From positions 868,001-932,000 of the forward strand of contig NZ_CP154857.1 of the NCBI RefSeq assembly GCF_039614715.1: a DNA stretch of 64,000 nt. The letters are read 5' to 3'. The notes below the pieces were generated by a model that was given only the letters and a program-made list of their open reading frames with translations, had not been told where the DNA came from and searched no databases. The position numbers and the translations under genes were made by a program. Of the stretch, positions 61,977 to 64,000 are shown one piece after another. This DNA is from Microbacterium sp. AZCO (lineage in GTDB: Bacteria > Actinomycetota > Actinomycetes > Actinomycetales > Microbacteriaceae). The stretch's first letter is position 1. Every line of letters begins with the position of its first letter.

Positions 61977-64000
61977 GTGGCATCCGACTCCTTCGTACAT
62001 CTGCACGTGCACAGCGAGTACTCGATGCTCGACGGGGCCGCCAAGATCGGCGCGATGACGCAGGCGGCGGCCGAGTACGGCATGCCGGCGATCGCCGTCA
62101 CCGATCACGGCAACACCTTCGCGGCGTTCGAGTTCTACAACGCGGCCAAGGCCGCGGGCGTCAACCCGATCATCGGCCTCGAGGCGTACGTCACGCCCGG
62201 CACGCATCGCAGCGACAAGTCCCGCGTCGCGTGGGGCTCCCCCGAGCAGAAGAGCGACGACGTGTCCGGCTCGGGCGCGTACACCCACATGACGATGTGG
62301 AGCGAGACGACGGAGGGCATGCACAACCTCTTCCGGCTCAGCTCGCTGTCGAGCATGGAGGGCTACTACTTCAAGCCCCGCATGGACCGGGAGCTGCTCG
62401 AGACGTACGGCAAGGGGCTCATCGCCACGACGGGCTGCCCCTCGGGCGAGGTGCAGACGCGCCTGCGGCTCGGCCAGTACGACGCCGCCCGCGCCGCGGC
62501 CGCTGAGTTCCAGGACATCTTCGGCAAGGAGAACTACTTCGCCGAGATCATGGACCACGGGCTGTCCATCGAGCGCCGGGTCCTGACCGACCTCGTCCGC
62601 CTCGCGAAGGACCTCGACATCCCGCTCGTCGCGACGAACGACTCGCACTACACGCACCAGCACGAGGCGGATGCGCACGCGGCCCTCCTGTGCGTGCAGT
62701 CCGGCTCGACGCTCGACGACCCGAACCGCTTCAAGTTCGACGGCGACGGGTACTACATCAAGACCGCGCAGGAGATGCGGCAGATCTTCCGCGACCATCC
62801 CGAGGCATGCGACAACACGCTGCTCATCGCCGAGCGGTGCGCCGTCGAGTTCAACACGAGCGCCAACTACATGCCGCGCTTCCCCGTGCCCGAGGGCGAG
62901 ACGGAGGACAGCTGGCTCGTCAAAGAGGTCGAGGTCGGCCTCCACTACCGCTACCCCGGCGGCATCCCCGACAAGGTGCGCAAGCAGGCCGAGTACGAGA
63001 CCGGCATCATCCTGCAGATGGGCTTCCCCGGCTACTTCCTCGTCGTCGCCGACTTCATCAACTGGGCGAAGAACAACGGCATCCGCGTCGGCCCGGGCCG
63101 CGGATCGGGTGCCGGCTCGATGGTGGCCTACGCGATGCGCATCACCGACCTCGACCCGCTCGAGCACGGCCTCATCTTCGAGCGCTTCCTCAACCCCGAC
63201 CGCGTCTCGATGCCCGACTTCGACGTCGACTTCGACGACCGCCGCCGCGGCGAGGTGATCGACTACGTCACCGAGAAGTACGGGTCGGAGCGCGTCGCGC
63301 AGATCGTCACGTACGGCACGATCAAGTCGAAGCAGGCCCTGAAAGACGCCGGGCGCGTGCTCGGCTTCCCGTTCAGCATGGGGGAGCGCCTCACCAAGGC
63401 GATGCCCCCGGCGGTCATGGGCAAGGACATGCCGCTCAGCGGCATGTACGACTCGCAGCACCCGCGCTACAAAGAGGCGAGCGAGTTCCGCGCGGTGATC
63501 GACACCGATCCCGAGGCCAAGACGGTCTTCGACCGCGCGCTCGGGCTCGAGGGGCTGAAGCGCCAGTGGGGTGTGCACGCGGCCGGCGTCATCATGTCGT
63601 CGGAGCCGCTCCTCGACATCATCCCGATCATGCGCCGCGAGCAGGACGGCCAGATCGTCACGCAGTTCGACTACCCGTCCTGCGAGACGCTCGGCCTCAT
63701 CAAGATGGACTTCCTGGGGCTGCGCAACCTCACGATCATCTCCGACGCCCTCGACAACATCCGCATGAACCGGGGGGAGGAGCTCGACCTCGAGCACCTC
63801 GCCCTCGACGACCGCGAAGCGTACGACCTCCTCACGCGCGGCGACACGCTGGGCGTCTTCCAGCTCGACGGCGGGCCGATGCGGTCGCTCCTGCGCCTCA
63901 TGAAGCCCGACAACTTCGAAGACGTCTCGGCCGTCATCGCGCTGTACCGCCCAGGCCCCATGGGCGCCAACTCGCACATCAACTACGCGCTGCGCAAGAA
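61977..64000 (+). CDS. dnaE: DNA polymerase III alpha subunit, 3' end outside window
   Basis: Replicative polymerase, of which about 674 residues (of roughly 1150-1190) are visible. The PHP domain starts [20 protein letters not shown] with the metal ligands, [11 protein letters not shown] near 38 and [15 protein letters not shown] near 220. The palm contains [20 protein letters not shown] near 372 and the catalytic aspartates in [15 protein letters not shown] near 412, then [19 protein letters not shown] and [15 protein letters not shown] near 523. The window ends at [21 protein letters not shown] 61977 agrees with the leaderless promoter and the family N-terminus. Confidence 0.96.
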   Translation, partial: MASDSFVHLHVHSEYSMLDGAAKIGAMTQAAAEYGMPAIAVTDHGNTFAAFEFYNAAKAAGVNPIIGLEAYVTPGTHRSDKSRVAWGSPEQKSDDVSGSGAYTHMTMWSETTEGMHNLFRLSSLSSMEGYYFKPRMDRELLETYGKGLIATTGCPSGEVQTRLRLGQYDAARAAAAEFQDIFGKENYFAEIMDHGLSIERRVLTDLVRLAKDLDIPLVATNDSHYTHQHEADAHAALLCVQSGSTLDDPNRFKFDGDGYYIKTAQEMRQIFRDHPEACDNTLLIAERCAVEFNTSANYMPRFPVPEGETEDSWLVKEVEVGLHYRYPGGIPDKVRKQAEYETGIILQMGFPGYFLVVADFINWAKNNGIRVGPGRGSGAGSMVAYAMRITDLDPLEHGLIFERFLNPDRVSMPDFDVDFDDRRRGEVIDYVTEKYGSERVAQIVTYGTIKSKQALKDAGRVLGFPFSMGERLTKAMPPAVMGKDMPLSGMYDSQHPRYKEASEFRAVIDTDPEAKTVFDRALGLEGLKRQWGVHAAGVIMSSEPLLDIIPIMRREQDGQIVTQFDYPSCETLGLIKMDFLGLRNLTIISDALDNIRMNRGEELDLEHLALDDREAYDLLTRGDTLGVFQLDGGPMRSLLRLMKPDNFEDVSAVIALYRPGPMGANSHINYALRK

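Overview
The window is a high-GC, gene-dense stretch of an actinobacterial chromosome, most likely a Microbacteriaceae member (Microbacterium-like). The evidence is a Mycobacterium/Corynebacterium-type division cluster without ftsA, GarA-like FHA and FtsR-like MerR genes, a PASTA kinase (PknL)/Rv2175c-like/IdsA block, DUF3040 and DUF222-HNH proteins, and many promoters fused directly to start codons. No tRNA, rRNA, CRISPR array, IS element or prophage was recognised. No gap between genes exceeds 300 bases.

Layout. 1-9783: type IV pilus locus. A truncated secreted protein is followed by pilD-pilM-pilN-pilO-pilT-pilC, closed by a strong terminator. A DUF222-HNH gene follows, then pilB on the opposite strand. 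9918-13070: a foreign-looking membrane protein, a BrkB-family protein, an NAD(P)HX epimerase and a class I glutamine amidotransferase. 13189-20166: glycogen phosphorylase, a LysR regulator divergent from a 3-hydroxyisobutyrate/methylmalonate-semialdehyde dehydrogenase pair (valine catabolism), a small unknown protein and a CYTH protein. 20308-23305: dihydrolipoyl dehydrogenase and a small copper-type locus (CopC-like protein, a very Met/Cys-rich Csp-like protein, a Cys-motif protein). 23478-25325: garA, ftsR and a second MerR gene. 25408-32287: two ParA/MinD-like ATPases flanking pyruvate carboxylase, then peptide deformylase. 32379-37454: acyl-CoA synthetase, ROK glucokinase, lysophosphatidate acyltransferase and class II DAHP synthase. 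37477-42712: pknL, a LysM protein, the Rv2175c homologue, a polyprenyl synthase and a DUF3040 protein. 42829-59221: the dcw cluster mraZ-rsmH-ftsL-ftsI-murF-mraY-murD-ftsW-murG-murC-ftsQ-ftsZ-yggS-sepF-yggT-divIVA, with murE missing. 59231-64000: lspA, a RluD-type pseudouridine synthase, a GNAT protein, a Nudix protein and the first part of dnaE.

Together the genes cover pilus assembly, lipid II synthesis and septation, and their probable serine/threonine-kinase control (PknL, GarA, FtsR, Rv2175c-like). The strongest genome-scale signals are three. (1) Thirteen genes carry a TANNNT hexamer exactly six bases before the start codon, which implies leaderless mRNAs; in three of them the upstream gene's TAG stop is the first half of that hexamer. 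(2) The strand-symmetric heptamer GGCATCC/GGATGCC occurs more than 80 times by hand count. (3) There are regulatory repeats at mraZ, ftsZ, the LysM gene and mmsB. The best candidate for a little-described system is the copper-type locus at 21718-23305.
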